This document shows, in pieces, positions 1 to 6,921 of a stretch of 37,697 nucleotides of DNA. The DNA comes from Rhodospirillales bacterium (GTDB lineage Bacteria > Pseudomonadota > Alphaproteobacteria > Reyranellales > Reyranellaceae), in the NCBI GenBank assembly GCA_016185145.1, contig JACPOB010000148.1, positions 1 to 37,697 of the forward strand, in the 5' to 3' direction. Below the pieces are notes generated by a model, which saw nothing but the letters and a program-made list of their open reading frames with translations, did no database searches and had not been told where the DNA came from. Made by a program: the position numbers and the translations under genes. Numbering within the stretch: position 1 is the stretch's first letter; each line of letters starts with the position of its first letter.

Positions 1-102
1 CTCAACAACAAGATCCGTGTCCTCCAGCGACGCGCCTACGGCCTGCGCGACGAGGAATACCTTCGCCTCAAGGTTCTCACCTGCATGCTTCCCGCGTTAT
101 GA
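1..102 (+). CDS. C-terminal end of an ISL3-family transposase (partial)
   Basis: Reading frame 1 is open from the window edge to a TGA at 100-102 and encodes 33 residues beginning LNNKIRVLQRRAYGLRDEEY. This matches the conserved C-terminal segment of ISL3-type DDE transposases (IS204/IS1001/IS1096/IS1165 group), where an N-N-K-I-K/R stretch is followed by R-R-A-Y-G. Only the last few per cent of the protein is in the window, so it cannot be judged whether the gene is intact. Its stop lies exactly where the IS110-like reading begins, which suggests the two insertion sequences abut. Confidence 0.6.
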   Translation, partial: LNNKIRVLQRRAYGLRDEEYLRLKVLTCMLPAL

Positions 103-746
103 TCGCCCCAGATCACCCACTCGATTCCCTGAAGACCCGATTTTTGATCGGCCAGGTCGGTCGAGTGGGCTTCGAATCGCGGGTGCGAGAGCTGGTCGAG
201 CGTACCGACATCGTCTTTACGACAATGATCGAGACCATGCTGGACGTGCGCCGGGCCGTCTGGGAGGGTTTCAATCGACTGCACAAGATCCTTCTGCGGG
301 TCGTGCAACATGATGTCGTTTGCCGGCGTCTCATGACCGTGCCGGGCGTTGGTCCCGTTACAGCGCTGTCGTTCAAGGTTGGCGTCGATGATCCGCTGCG
401 CTTCACCAGATCACGAACGGTTGGAGCGCACTTCGGCTTGACACCCAGGCGCCATCAATCCGGTACATCCATCGACTTCGAGGGACACATAACCAAGCAG
501 GGCGATGGTACTGTCCGAGAAGCTCTCTGCGAGGCCGCTGCAAGCTTGCTGTTACGGGTGAAGCGCTACTCTGCCTTGCGTGCCTGGGGACTGCGAGTCG
601 CAAAGCGCACGAGCATGCTCTGCGCGATCGTGGCCGTCGCTCGCAAGTTGGCGGGTATCCTGCACCGCATGTGGATCGACGGCACGGAGTTCCAAGTGGG
701 CTTCGGAGCTAAGGTGGTCGAGAAGGTCAAGTTGAAGCCGGCGTAG
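99..746 (+). pseudogene. IS110-family transposase, 5'-truncated
   Basis: The 215-residue frame carries the C-terminal Transposase_20 domain of IS110 transposases. It has the helix-hairpin-helix-like M-T-V-P-G-V-G-P motif near residue 79, then G-A-H-F-G-L-T-P-R-R near 110 and a conserved tail with H-R-M-W-x-D-G-T-E-F. Full-length relatives are about 340 residues. The N-terminal DEDD catalytic domain (roughly the first 130-150 residues) is missing, so the piece should be inactive. The first conserved residues appear directly after the stop of the ISL3-like fragment, so insertion of that element probably removed the 5' part. Confidence 0.75.
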
Positions 747-1136
747 CGATGTCGTGTCGAACGAGGCCGGTCATTTTGTAGTTGGAGTTGCCGAGAACTT
801 GCACGAGAGGAGATGAGATCGAGACCCGCGCGCGCGGTGAGCGTCCCCTGGCGGGGCCGCGAAACAGGGAATGTCCGCTATCTTGCCTGCTGCCATCCCT
901 CGAGGATGAGAGCGCTATGACTGCTTGGACCACCTTGTTACGACTGTTGAAGAGCATGCGACGGCCCTGTGCTGATCGCGAAGGAACGCATGGACCCCGC
1001 CTGGAGATTGCAAACCGCCTGCGTGTTGACGGACGGACTCTGCCCGCTGTTCACGCAGAGAGAAAGGAAGGTGACGATGGGCGGTAGATCGAAGAAAAGC
1101 GAACGAGCATCTTGACTTAAGTGCCCTGATTAGGAA
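747..1136. other. Non-coding stretch between IS110 remnant and candidate oriT
   Basis: No reading frame here has credible coding character. The stretch probably contains the 3' flank of the IS110 remnant, but I see no clear terminal inverted repeat, which is normal for IS110. A short sequence at 1116-1125 (CTTAAGTGCC) faintly recalls RSF1010-type nic regions but lacks the rest of the consensus. Confidence 0.4.
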
Positions 1137-1195
1137 GGCAAGATAAAGCGGGTTTCCCCGCTGCCGGCGCCATGCGCCAGAAAGCCTGTCTGCAC
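1137..1195 (-). other. oriT: Candidate origin of transfer (oriT) upstream of first relaxase
   Basis: On the minus strand this stretch reads TTTATCTTGCC (1147-1137), which matches the P-type nic consensus YATCCTG|Y at all but one position. A perfect hairpin, AGCGGG-GAAA-CCCGCT (plus-strand 1147-1162), lies directly 5' of it on that strand. A second hairpin GGCGC-CAT-GCGCC is at 1166-1178. TGTCTGCAC (1187-1195) completes the block. The same two motifs, GGCAAGATAAA and TGTCTGCAC, occur in front of the other relaxase gene at 13852-13899 with spacing shorter by 11 bp. Function is inferred. The shared motifs and position are seen directly. Confidence 0.45.
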
Positions 1196-1401
1196 GTTAT
1201 TTTGTTGCTCCGCTCGTGATGACCTGCCGAGGTGCGGGTACGGCGCTTGCGCCGCTTTTCCCTTTGTTTTCAAGACGCCGAGCGCCGTCGCCGCGAGGTG
1301 TGGACCGGTGAACTTACGCTGCCGCACGTCTTTCTACGCCACGGTACGACAACCGCCGCTCGCCTCTTGCAGGCCTTCGCATGGCTTCCGATCGTTGTCC
1401 C

Positions 1402-3510
1402 ATGGCACGCGACGACGACTTTCGCATCCGCCCCGGCAAGGTCCGCGACCGCGGACGCGTGCGCTCACCTGGCCGTAGCGTTCGTGCGGTGCGCGCCCGC
1501 CCGACCAGCTTCCTTGGCGAAGTCCATCAGGCGATCCGCCGGGCGGGCGGCAACCCCAATCGGTCGGGCGAGCCCGGGAGGAAGGGAAGCGGTCGGTTCA
1601 ACGCGCGGGGCCGGGGCGCCTCCGTGGCGGTCGGCCTGAAGGGGCGCAGCGCCTGGAGCTGGGACGGGAGCGGCAACCGCACGCGGGCGCGCCGGGTCGC
1701 GGTGAAGGCGCGCGTCGTGAAGCTCAACCCTCAGCGTGGCGCTCCGCGCGGCCGGCAGTTCGTCAGCGCCAAGGCGGTCGACGCGCATCTGCGCTACCTC
1801 CAACGCGACGGCGTCACGAGGGACGGCGAGAGAGGCCAGGTCTATTCGGCCGACCGTGACGGGGCGGACGGTCGCGCCTTCCTCGACCGCGGCCGCGAGG
1901 ACCGCCACCAGTTCCGCTTCATCGCGTCGGCCGAGGACGGCGTCGAGCTCTCCGATCTGCGCTCCACAACCCGCAACCTGATGAGGCAGATGGAAGCCGA
2001 CCTCGGCACCCGGCTCGACTGGATCGCAGTTGATCACCACAACACCGGCTACCCCCACACCCACATCATCGTCCGGGGCGTCACCGACGATGGCAAGACC
2101 CTCAACATCGCCGGCGACTACATCGCCCACGGCGTTCGTGAGCGGGCGAGCGAGATCGTCACGCTGGAGCTGGGCCGGCAGACCGAGCAGGAGGTGTCCC
2201 GCAGCCTGGAGCGGGAAGTCGACGCCGAGCGCTTCACCCGGCTCGACCGCATGCTGATCGCCGAGCAGCAGAGCGCCAACGCGTTCGCCAACCTGCGCCC
2301 CGACCGGGACATGCTCGACACGATGCGGCAGAACCGGGCGCTCCTGATCCAGCGGGCGCGCACGCTGGAGCGCATGGGGCTCGCCACCGAGGTCGAGGTC
2401 GGCCGCTGGACCATCTCCCGCCGGGCCGAGCCCGCCTTGCGCGAGCTCGGCGAGCGCGGCGACATCATCAAGGCCATGCACCGGGCGCTGGAGCGCGAAG
2501 GCTTGGGTGAAGCACGCCCCGTCACGCGCTACGCCCTGCACCGCGAGGACACGACAGGGCGCATCGTCGGCCGGGTGCTCGACAAGGGCCTGGGCGGCGA
2601 CGAGATGGGCGACCGCGTGCGCATCATGATCGATGGCGTGGACGGGGGCGTCCATCACCTCGAGCTGGACCCCGCCCGCGCCGAGGAGGTCGGCCGGGGG
2701 ATGATCGTGGCGGCCGGCTCCGGCCAGGCCGGTCCGCGTGCGGCCGATCGCAACATCATGGACCTGGCTGGACAGGAAGGCGTCTATCGTCCGTCCGCTC
2801 ATCTGGAGCGGGCCAGGGCCGCCATCGAGCGCATCGGCGGCGATCCCGAGGCGTTCGTCCGCTCCCATGTCCGTCGGCTGGAAGCGCTGCGGCGGGCCGG
2901 TCATGCCGAGCGGATCGACGCCGACCAGTGGCGCGTTCCGCCCGATCTGGTCGAGCGCGGTCAAGCCTATGACCTCGCCCGCGACCGGGCGAACATCCGG
3001 ATCAGCGTGCTGTCCCCCATCGGTCTCGATCAGCAGATCGGCCACGAGGGCGCTACTTGGCTGGACCGCGAGCTCGCAGCCCGCGAGCGCACGGACCTCA
3101 CCGATGAGGGCTTCGGCCGGGAGGTCATGGCGGCGCTGGAGAAGCGCAAGCAATCGCTGGTCGACATGGGCTACGCCGCCGACCTCGGCGACGGCCGCAT
3201 CCGGGCGCCGAAGGACCTGATCCCGCGGCTGGAAGCTGCCGACATCGACCGTGCCGGCAGGGCGCTCGCCGTCGAGCGCGGGCGGGAATGGCAGCCGGCT
3301 GTCCCCGGCAACTACGTCACTGGCCGGCTTGTGGGCTCGACCCAGCTTGCCAGCGGCCGCTTCGCCATGATCGATGATGGGCTGGGCTTCAGCCTCGTGC
3401 CCTGGCGGCCGGCGTTGGAGCAGCATGTCGGCCGCCAGATCTCCGGTATCGCCATGCCCGGCGGCGATGTCGACTGGTCGTTCGGGCGGAAGCGGGGGTT
3501 GGGGGTGTGA
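1402..3510 (+). CDS. VirD2-like relaxase with DUF3363-type C-terminal region (first copy)
   Basis: Relaxases nick oriT, attach covalently to the 5' end through a tyrosine and pilot the strand into the recipient. This 702-residue protein shows the MOBP pattern. There is a candidate catalytic tyrosine in H-L-R-Y-L-Q-R-D-G-V-T-R near residue 130, D-R-H-Q-F-R-F near 165, and the metal-binding motif N-T-G-Y-P-H-T-H near 210. The long C-terminal part resembles DUF3363. The start is set at 1402 because relatives begin M-A-R-D-D-D/E-F-R-I-R-P-G; an in-frame ATG at 1381 is possible and has a slightly better ribosome-binding site. It is clearly homologous to the protein at 14027-16012. HigBA and a serine recombinase follow, so it probably belongs to an element other than the main ICE. 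Confidence 0.9.
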   Translation: MARDDDFRIRPGKVRDRGRVRSPGRSVRAVRARPTSFLGEVHQAIRRAGGNPNRSGEPGRKGSGRFNARGRGASVAVGLKGRSAWSWDGSGNRTRARRVAVKARVVKLNPQRGAPRGRQFVSAKAVDAHLRYLQRDGVTRDGERGQVYSADRDGADGRAFLDRGREDRHQFRFIASAEDGVELSDLRSTTRNLMRQMEADLGTRLDWIAVDHHNTGYPHTHIIVRGVTDDGKTLNIAGDYIAHGVRERASEIVTLELGRQTEQEVSRSLEREVDAERFTRLDRMLIAEQQSANAFANLRPDRDMLDTMRQNRALLIQRARTLERMGLATEVEVGRWTISRRAEPALRELGERGDIIKAMHRALEREGLGEARPVTRYALHREDTTGRIVGRVLDKGLGGDEMGDRVRIMIDGVDGGVHHLELDPARAEEVGRGMIVAAGSGQAGPRAADRNIMDLAGQEGVYRPSAHLERARAAIERIGGDPEAFVRSHVRRLEALRRAGHAERIDADQWRVPPDLVERGQAYDLARDRANIRISVLSPIGLDQQIGHEGATWLDRELAARERTDLTDEGFGREVMAALEKRKQSLVDMGYAADLGDGRIRAPKDLIPRLEAADIDRAGRALAVERGREWQPAVPGNYVTGRLVGSTQLASGRFAMIDDGLGFSLVPWRPALEQHVGRQISGIAMPGGDVDWSFGRKRGLGV

Positions 3511-3608
3511 GTCCTGTTTGCCTGCAGGCAGGGGGACGGGGCTTGCCAAGCAGATAAGGTTTTGGGGTGAGCACGAGGGCTCCCATGGCTGGCGTGGGCT
3601 TGCAGATT

Positions 3609-3625
3609 GTACCATAGAGTGGTAC
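3609..3625. promoter_or_regulatory. Palindromic operator upstream of higBA
   Basis: GTACCA-TAGAG-TGGTAC is a perfect 6-bp inverted repeat with a 5-bp spacer, ending ten bases before the higB start. HigA-type antitoxins repress their own operon by binding short palindromes of this kind, so this is the likely autoregulatory operator. The repeat is seen directly. The binding protein is inferred. Confidence 0.55.
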
Positions 3626-3635
3626 GTCAACACGC

Positions 3636-3932
3636 ATGATCGTGAGCTTTCGAGTCGAGTGGATGCGCCGCTTCTTCGTCGAAGATATCCGATCGCGGAA
3701 CATCCCGCCCGATCTTGAAAGCCGCCTCTTTCGGAAGCTCCAGATGATCGACGACGCGACGACCGATCAGGACTTGCGCGTGCCGCCCAGCAATCATTTC
3801 GAGAAGCTGCGCGGCAATCTGGCGGGATTCCATTCGATCCGCGTCAACACGCAATGGCGGCTGGTGTTCCGATGGGATGGTAGCCGGGGCGAAGCCACGG
3901 GCGTCTATCTCGATGATCACAGCTACAGGTGA
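3636..3932 (+). CDS. higB: HigB-like toxin of the RelE/ParE superfamily
   Basis: This 98-residue protein has the fold signature of HigB toxins (plasmid maintenance killer protein family), which are ribosome-dependent mRNA endonucleases in characterised members. Visible features are a basic central helix, the core L-R-G-N-L-A-G-F-H-S-I-R-V-N near residues 60-73, and the strand Q-W-R-L-V-F-R-W followed by V-Y-L-D-D-H, typical of HigB/RelE C-termini. The toxin-first gene order and the antitoxin 12 bp downstream are characteristic of higBA. It probably stabilises the resident element. The start ATG lies just after the palindromic operator, and the length is normal for the family. Confidence 0.9.
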   Translation: MIVSFRVEWMRRFFVEDIRSRNIPPDLESRLFRKLQMIDDATTDQDLRVPPSNHFEKLRGNLAGFHSIRVNTQWRLVFRWDGSRGEATGVYLDDHSYR

Positions 3933-3944
3933 AGTGAGGCAATC

Positions 3945-4253
3945 ATGCTGACGACGAAGCGCAAGCCGGCGACGGTTGGCGAAATCCTCCTGGAGGAGTT
4001 CATGCAGCCGCTGGCGCTGACCCAGGGGGCGCTGGCTGAGGCGATGGGTGTCCAGCGCAAGCATGTCAATGAATTGTGCAACGGCCGCCGGAACGTGACG
4101 GCGCCGACTGCCCTCATCCTGGCCCGGGTGTTCGGCAACAGTCCGGATTTCTGGCTGAACGTGCAGCGGCGGAGCGATCTTTGGGAGGCGATGCACAGTC
4201 CCAAGGAGCGGGAGCGGATCAAACGTGCCCGGCCGCTCAGGATTGCCGCCTGA
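3945..4253 (+). CDS. higA: HigA-like antitoxin, XRE-type DNA-binding protein
   Basis: HigA neutralises HigB by direct binding and represses the operon. The 102-residue protein has an XRE helix-turn-helix at about residues 20-65 (L-T-Q-G-A-L-A-E-A-M-G-V, then V-N-E-L-C-N-G-R-R). The HigA-specific tail follows, with F-G-N-S-P-D-F-W-L-N-V-Q. A GAGG ribosome-binding site lies 5 bp before the ATG. It is co-transcribed with higB across a 12-bp gap. Length and motifs are normal for the family, and I see no damage. Confidence 0.92.
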   Translation: MLTTKRKPATVGEILLEEFMQPLALTQGALAEAMGVQRKHVNELCNGRRNVTAPTALILARVFGNSPDFWLNVQRRSDLWEAMHSPKERERIKRARPLRIAA

Positions 4254-4383
4254 TGCCTTCCGCACCAACGCCAGCGCATCCGGGAGCCGCCGACCCTCTG
4301 TATTCTCACGCGGCAGGGCGCGGAGGGCCACGGCGTAGAGACGGTCGATTGTATGCGACCAAAGCACCCGCGACCCTGGCGGA

Positions 4384-4608
4384 ATGCCCCGTGCTTCCCG
4401 CCCGCATCAGCTTTCCGTATCCGACCAGCTTCATCAGCTCCTTGGCGAGCCATGGCCGTTTCCAGGTCGCCCGCCCAACCACGATCTCTCCACGTGGACG
4501 GTCACCGACGATTGGCCGGAGCGCGTCCCCGTCACGGATGTCGAGGTGGATGTATTCGAAGCGTGGTTCGGAGACCTGTTCGACGAGCTCTTCGGCCTGG
4601 ATCGATGA
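4384..4608 (+). CDS. Small conserved-looking hypothetical protein before the recombinase
   Basis: This 74-residue acidic protein has no function I can assign. The second half (T-D-D-W-P-E-R-V-P-V-T-D-V-E-V, then F-E-A-W-F-G-D-L-F-D-E-L-F-G) reads like real coding sequence, with clustered acidic and aromatic residues and a predicted amphipathic C-terminal helix. It ends 21 bp before the serine recombinase on the same strand and may be co-transcribed with it. From memory, short proteins of this type often sit beside such recombinases, so a recombination-directionality or accessory role is conceivable but unproven. The start is uncertain. Confidence 0.5.
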   Translation: MPRASRPHQLSVSDQLHQLLGEPWPFPGRPPNHDLSTWTVTDDWPERVPVTDVEVDVFEAWFGDLFDELFGLDR

Positions 4609-4629
4609 TCTGACGAGAAGGCCTCTGCG

Positions 4630-6306
4630 ATGAGCACGCTGCTGCGCGCCGCCCTCTATCTGCGCGTCTCGACAGCGCGGCAGGCCGAGCATGATGTCTC
4701 GATCCCCGATCAAAAGCGCCAGGGTGAAGCCTATTGCCGGTCACGCGGCTACCAGCTGGTCGAGACTTACGTCGAGCCAGGTGCATCGGCGACCAACGAC
4801 CGCCGGCCCGAGTTCCAACGGATGATCGAGGCGGGAACCGCCAAGCCCGCGCCGTTCGACGTGGTCATCGTCCATTCGTTCAGCCGCTTCTTCCGCGATC
4901 ACTTCGAGCTTGAGTTCTATGTGCGCAAGCTGGCGAAGAACGGCGTCAAGCTGCTCTCCATCACCCAGGAGATGGGTGACGATCCGATGCATGTCATGAT
5001 GCGCCAGATCATGTCGCTGTTCGACGAGTATCAGTCCAAGGAGAACGCCAAGCACGTGCTGCGTGCCATGAAGGAAAATGCTCGGCAGGGCTTCTGGAAC
5101 GGCGCGCTGCCGCCGATCGGCTATCGCATCGTCGCGGCCGAGCAGCGCGGCACCAAGGTGAAGAAGACGCTGGAGATCGACCCGCTGCACGTTGAGACGG
5201 TGCGCTTGATCTACCGGCTGACCTTGGAAGGGGATGGCGTTTCTGGCCCTCTGGGCGTGAAGAAGGTCGTGTCCTATCTCAACGCCCGACGCATCTTCAC
5301 CCGCGACGGCGGGCGCTGGGGGATCGCACAGGTGTACAGGGTCCTGACAGCACCGACCTATGTCGGTCGTCACCAGTACAACAAGCGCGACAAGACCAGG
5401 AAGTTCAACGCCGCGGCCGAGGTGATCACCGTCGAGGTCCCTCCGATCATCGACCAGGCCACCTTCGACGCCGTGCAGGCGCATCTACGGTCCCGTAATC
5501 CGAAGGTCACGCCCGCTCGGGTCGTCAGTGGGCCGACCCTGCTGACTGGCATCTGCTTCTGCGCCGACTGCGGCGGGGCAATGACGCTGCGCACCGGCAA
5601 AGGCGGGCGCTATCGCTACTACACCTGCTCCACCAGGGCGCGGCAGGGAGAGACCGGCTGCAAGGGCCGTACGATCCCGATGGAGAAGCTGGACATTCTG
5701 GTCGCCTCACACATCGAGGAGCGGTTGCTCCAGCCCGAGCGGCTGGAGGAGGTGCTTGCCACGGTCCTTGACCGCCGTCAGGAGCGTGCCGGGCGACGTC
5801 GTGAGCACATTGCGGAATTGAACAAGCGCGCTGCCGACACGGATTTGCGACTGAAGCGGCTCTATGACGCCATCGAATCGGGTGTGGCCGATCTCCAAGA
5901 CCCGGCACTGAAGGAGCGTATCGCCAGTCTCAAGGCGCTCCGGGATCAGGCGCAGGCCGACGCCGAGCGGGCAAAGGCTGCGACCGATAACGTCAACCGG
6001 CAGATAGTCACGCCACAGTTGATCACGAAGTTCGCGAGCCTGGCACGGCAGCGGATGCGGCTTGAGGGCGGTGGCTATCGCCGCGATCACCTCCGGGCGC
6101 TCGCGCAACGGGTAGAGGTCGCGGACAAGGAAGTTCGCATCATGGGGTCGAAAAGCGACCTTCTCAGGACTCTCACAGCCGGCCCTGGCGTAATGCCGGC
6201 TACGCGCGGCGTTCGCAGTTCTGTTCTGAAATGGCGGACCCGGCGAGATTCGAACTCACGACCTCTGCCTTCGGAGGGGAGAGATCGTGGTTGGCCATCT
6301 CGTTGA
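4630..6306 (+). CDS. Large serine recombinase (integrase)
   Basis: Large serine recombinases cut and rejoin att sites through a serine-DNA linkage. The 558-residue protein has the resolvase-type catalytic domain at residues 1-150, with nucleophile Ser14 in Y-L-R-V-S-T and the arginine-rich F-S-R-F-F-R-D-H. A recombinase domain follows at about 160-290. A zinc ribbon is at about 309-345 (C-F-C-A-D-C, then Y-Y-T-C and a later C), and a long coiled coil spans about 375-460. The last 25 or so residues (K-W-R-T-R-R-D-S-N-S-R-P-L-P-S-E...) are translated from the tRNA-Arg 3'-end copy and the ICE sequence beyond it. The true C-terminus was therefore probably shaped by integration at this site. A GAGAAGG ribosome-binding site precedes the ATG. 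Confidence 0.93.
   Translation: MSTLLRAALYLRVSTARQAEHDVSIPDQKRQGEAYCRSRGYQLVETYVEPGASATNDRRPEFQRMIEAGTAKPAPFDVVIVHSFSRFFRDHFELEFYVRKLAKNGVKLLSITQEMGDDPMHVMMRQIMSLFDEYQSKENAKHVLRAMKENARQGFWNGALPPIGYRIVAAEQRGTKVKKTLEIDPLHVETVRLIYRLTLEGDGVSGPLGVKKVVSYLNARRIFTRDGGRWGIAQVYRVLTAPTYVGRHQYNKRDKTRKFNAAAEVITVEVPPIIDQATFDAVQAHLRSRNPKVTPARVVSGPTLLTGICFCADCGGAMTLRTGKGGRYRYYTCSTRARQGETGCKGRTIPMEKLDILVASHIEERLLQPERLEEVLATVLDRRQERAGRRREHIAELNKRAADTDLRLKRLYDAIESGVADLQDPALKERIASLKALRDQAQADAERAKAATDNVNRQIVTPQLITKFASLARQRMRLEGGGYRRDHLRALAQRVEVADKEVRIMGSKSDLLRTLTAGPGVMPATRGVRSSVLKWRTRRDSNSRPLPSEGRDRGWPSR
6232..6278 (-). repeat. Attachment-site core: 3' 47 bp of tRNA-Arg(CCG)
   Basis: Read on the minus strand, this stretch contains the anticodon loop C-T-C-C-G-A-A (anticodon CCG), the 3' anticodon stem GGCAG, the variable loop AGGTC, a T-arm with GTTCGAATC, the 3' acceptor strand CGGGTCC, discriminator G and an encoded CCA. 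Similarity stops two bases into the 5' anticodon stem, and no 5' half of a tRNA is present. Tyrosine-integrase elements commonly use such a core. The intact gene is expected at the other ICE end, outside the window. Both the serine recombinase frame and the minus-strand gene at 6256-6921 end inside or across this core. Confidence 0.85.
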
Positions 6307-6921
6307 TCCGTCGACAGAATTCCTGGCACCTGAACGTTGGCGTGTCAACGGCGTGTCAGCCGCCGCCACCATCCAACCCACGTCGAGCGCTTCCTTCAGA
6401 TCCAAACTCATGCCCCAAATGCCAGGCCTCAACTGCAATAGATCCGGGATCGATCTGCTCGCGGCGGGTCGAATGCTTCTCCCTCCGATGAAGCCGACCT
6501 CGAAGCCACGGAGCGCGTTGTCCACGCGCTGTTGAAACACAGCTCGATACCGGTCTCTGCTCTCGGCAAAATGTCGTCCGGTCACGCTTTGTTGGCCCTG
6601 CGGCATCATCAGACCGAGAAGCGTGTTGCTGATGTTCTCAAGATGAGGCCTTGCCCACCCCCCGATCTCTCCTGCGGGCGCATCCAGTGGGCCCGCAAAC
6701 TCGTTCACGACGTTCATGGCCCGGGTGACAGATTCGGCGTGGACGCTGTCAACGTACTCCACGACAGCCGAAACAAACATGCTGCTATCCAGTATGCCTC
6801 TGGCAGCATGAGTGGTAACAAGCCTGCCTTTCTCCTTCCGCGCCTTGTGATGGGCTGAGTGGTGGACGGCGGAGAGATTTCGCGCCAAGTCCTCCCTGGA
6901 GGGTTGCCGATAGACGACCAT
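6256..6921 (-). CDS. Unknown protein translationally coupled to the integrase
   Basis: I do not recognise this 221-residue protein. Its ATG overlaps the integrase stop by one base (TGATG), which implies translational coupling. The N-terminus is basic and histidine-rich (V-H-H-S-A-H-H-K-A-R-K-E-K). The middle is mixed, with the segment V-S-A-V-V-E-Y-V-D-S-V-H-A-E and a G-R-H-F-A-E-S-R-D-R-Y-R stretch. No membrane segment or known catalytic motif is evident. The last eight or so codons lie within the tRNA-Arg core, so its C-terminus would differ between integrated and excised forms. Its place between int and att suggests a role in recombination or its control. The coding assignment rests on codon character and the start/stop overlap. 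Confidence 0.6.
   Translation of the reverse strand: MVVYRQPSREDLARNLSAVHHSAHHKARKEKGRLVTTHAARGILDSSMFVSAVVEYVDSVHAESVTRAMNVVNEFAGPLDAPAGEIGGWARPHLENISNTLLGLMMPQGQQSVTGRHFAESRDRYRAVFQQRVDNALRGFEVGFIGGRSIRPAASRSIPDLLQLRPGIWGMSLDLKEALDVGWMVAAADTPLTRQRSGARNSVDGSTRWPTTISPLRRQRS

Larger units (their letters stand above)
1137..6231. mobile_element. Remnant of a second mobile element (relaxase, HigBA, serine recombinase)
   Basis: A second relaxase gene with its own candidate oriT, a toxin-antitoxin pair and a large serine recombinase lie left of the tRNA-Arg attachment core, all on the plus strand. This is a coherent transfer-plus-integration set, but no conjugation genes belonging to it are in view. 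It may be the end of another ICE or an integrative mobilizable element. The left part is interrupted by ISL3 and IS110 transposase pieces. The grouping is an inference from proximity and shared orientation. Confidence 0.45.

Noticed and set aside
1116..1125. RSF1010/MOBQ-like nic sequence (CTTAAGTGCC)
   Set aside because: Only part of the consensus is present, and the relaxases here are VirD2/P-type. The TTTATCTTGCC motif shared by both relaxase upstream regions is a better candidate.
3511..3540. TGCCTGCAGGCA palindrome after the first relaxase gene as a terminator
   Set aside because: The palindrome has no loop or T-tract, so it does not resemble an intrinsic terminator.
1465..3633. 722-codon open frame on the minus strand
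   Set aside because: It is the antisense shadow of the first relaxase gene. In GC-rich DNA the frame opposite third positions stays open. It has no recognisable domain.
6231..6491. Plus-strand frame starting M-A-D-P-A-R-F-E-L-T-T-S-A-F
   Set aside because: This peptide is the well-known spurious translation of a tRNA 3' end on the opposite strand and not a gene.
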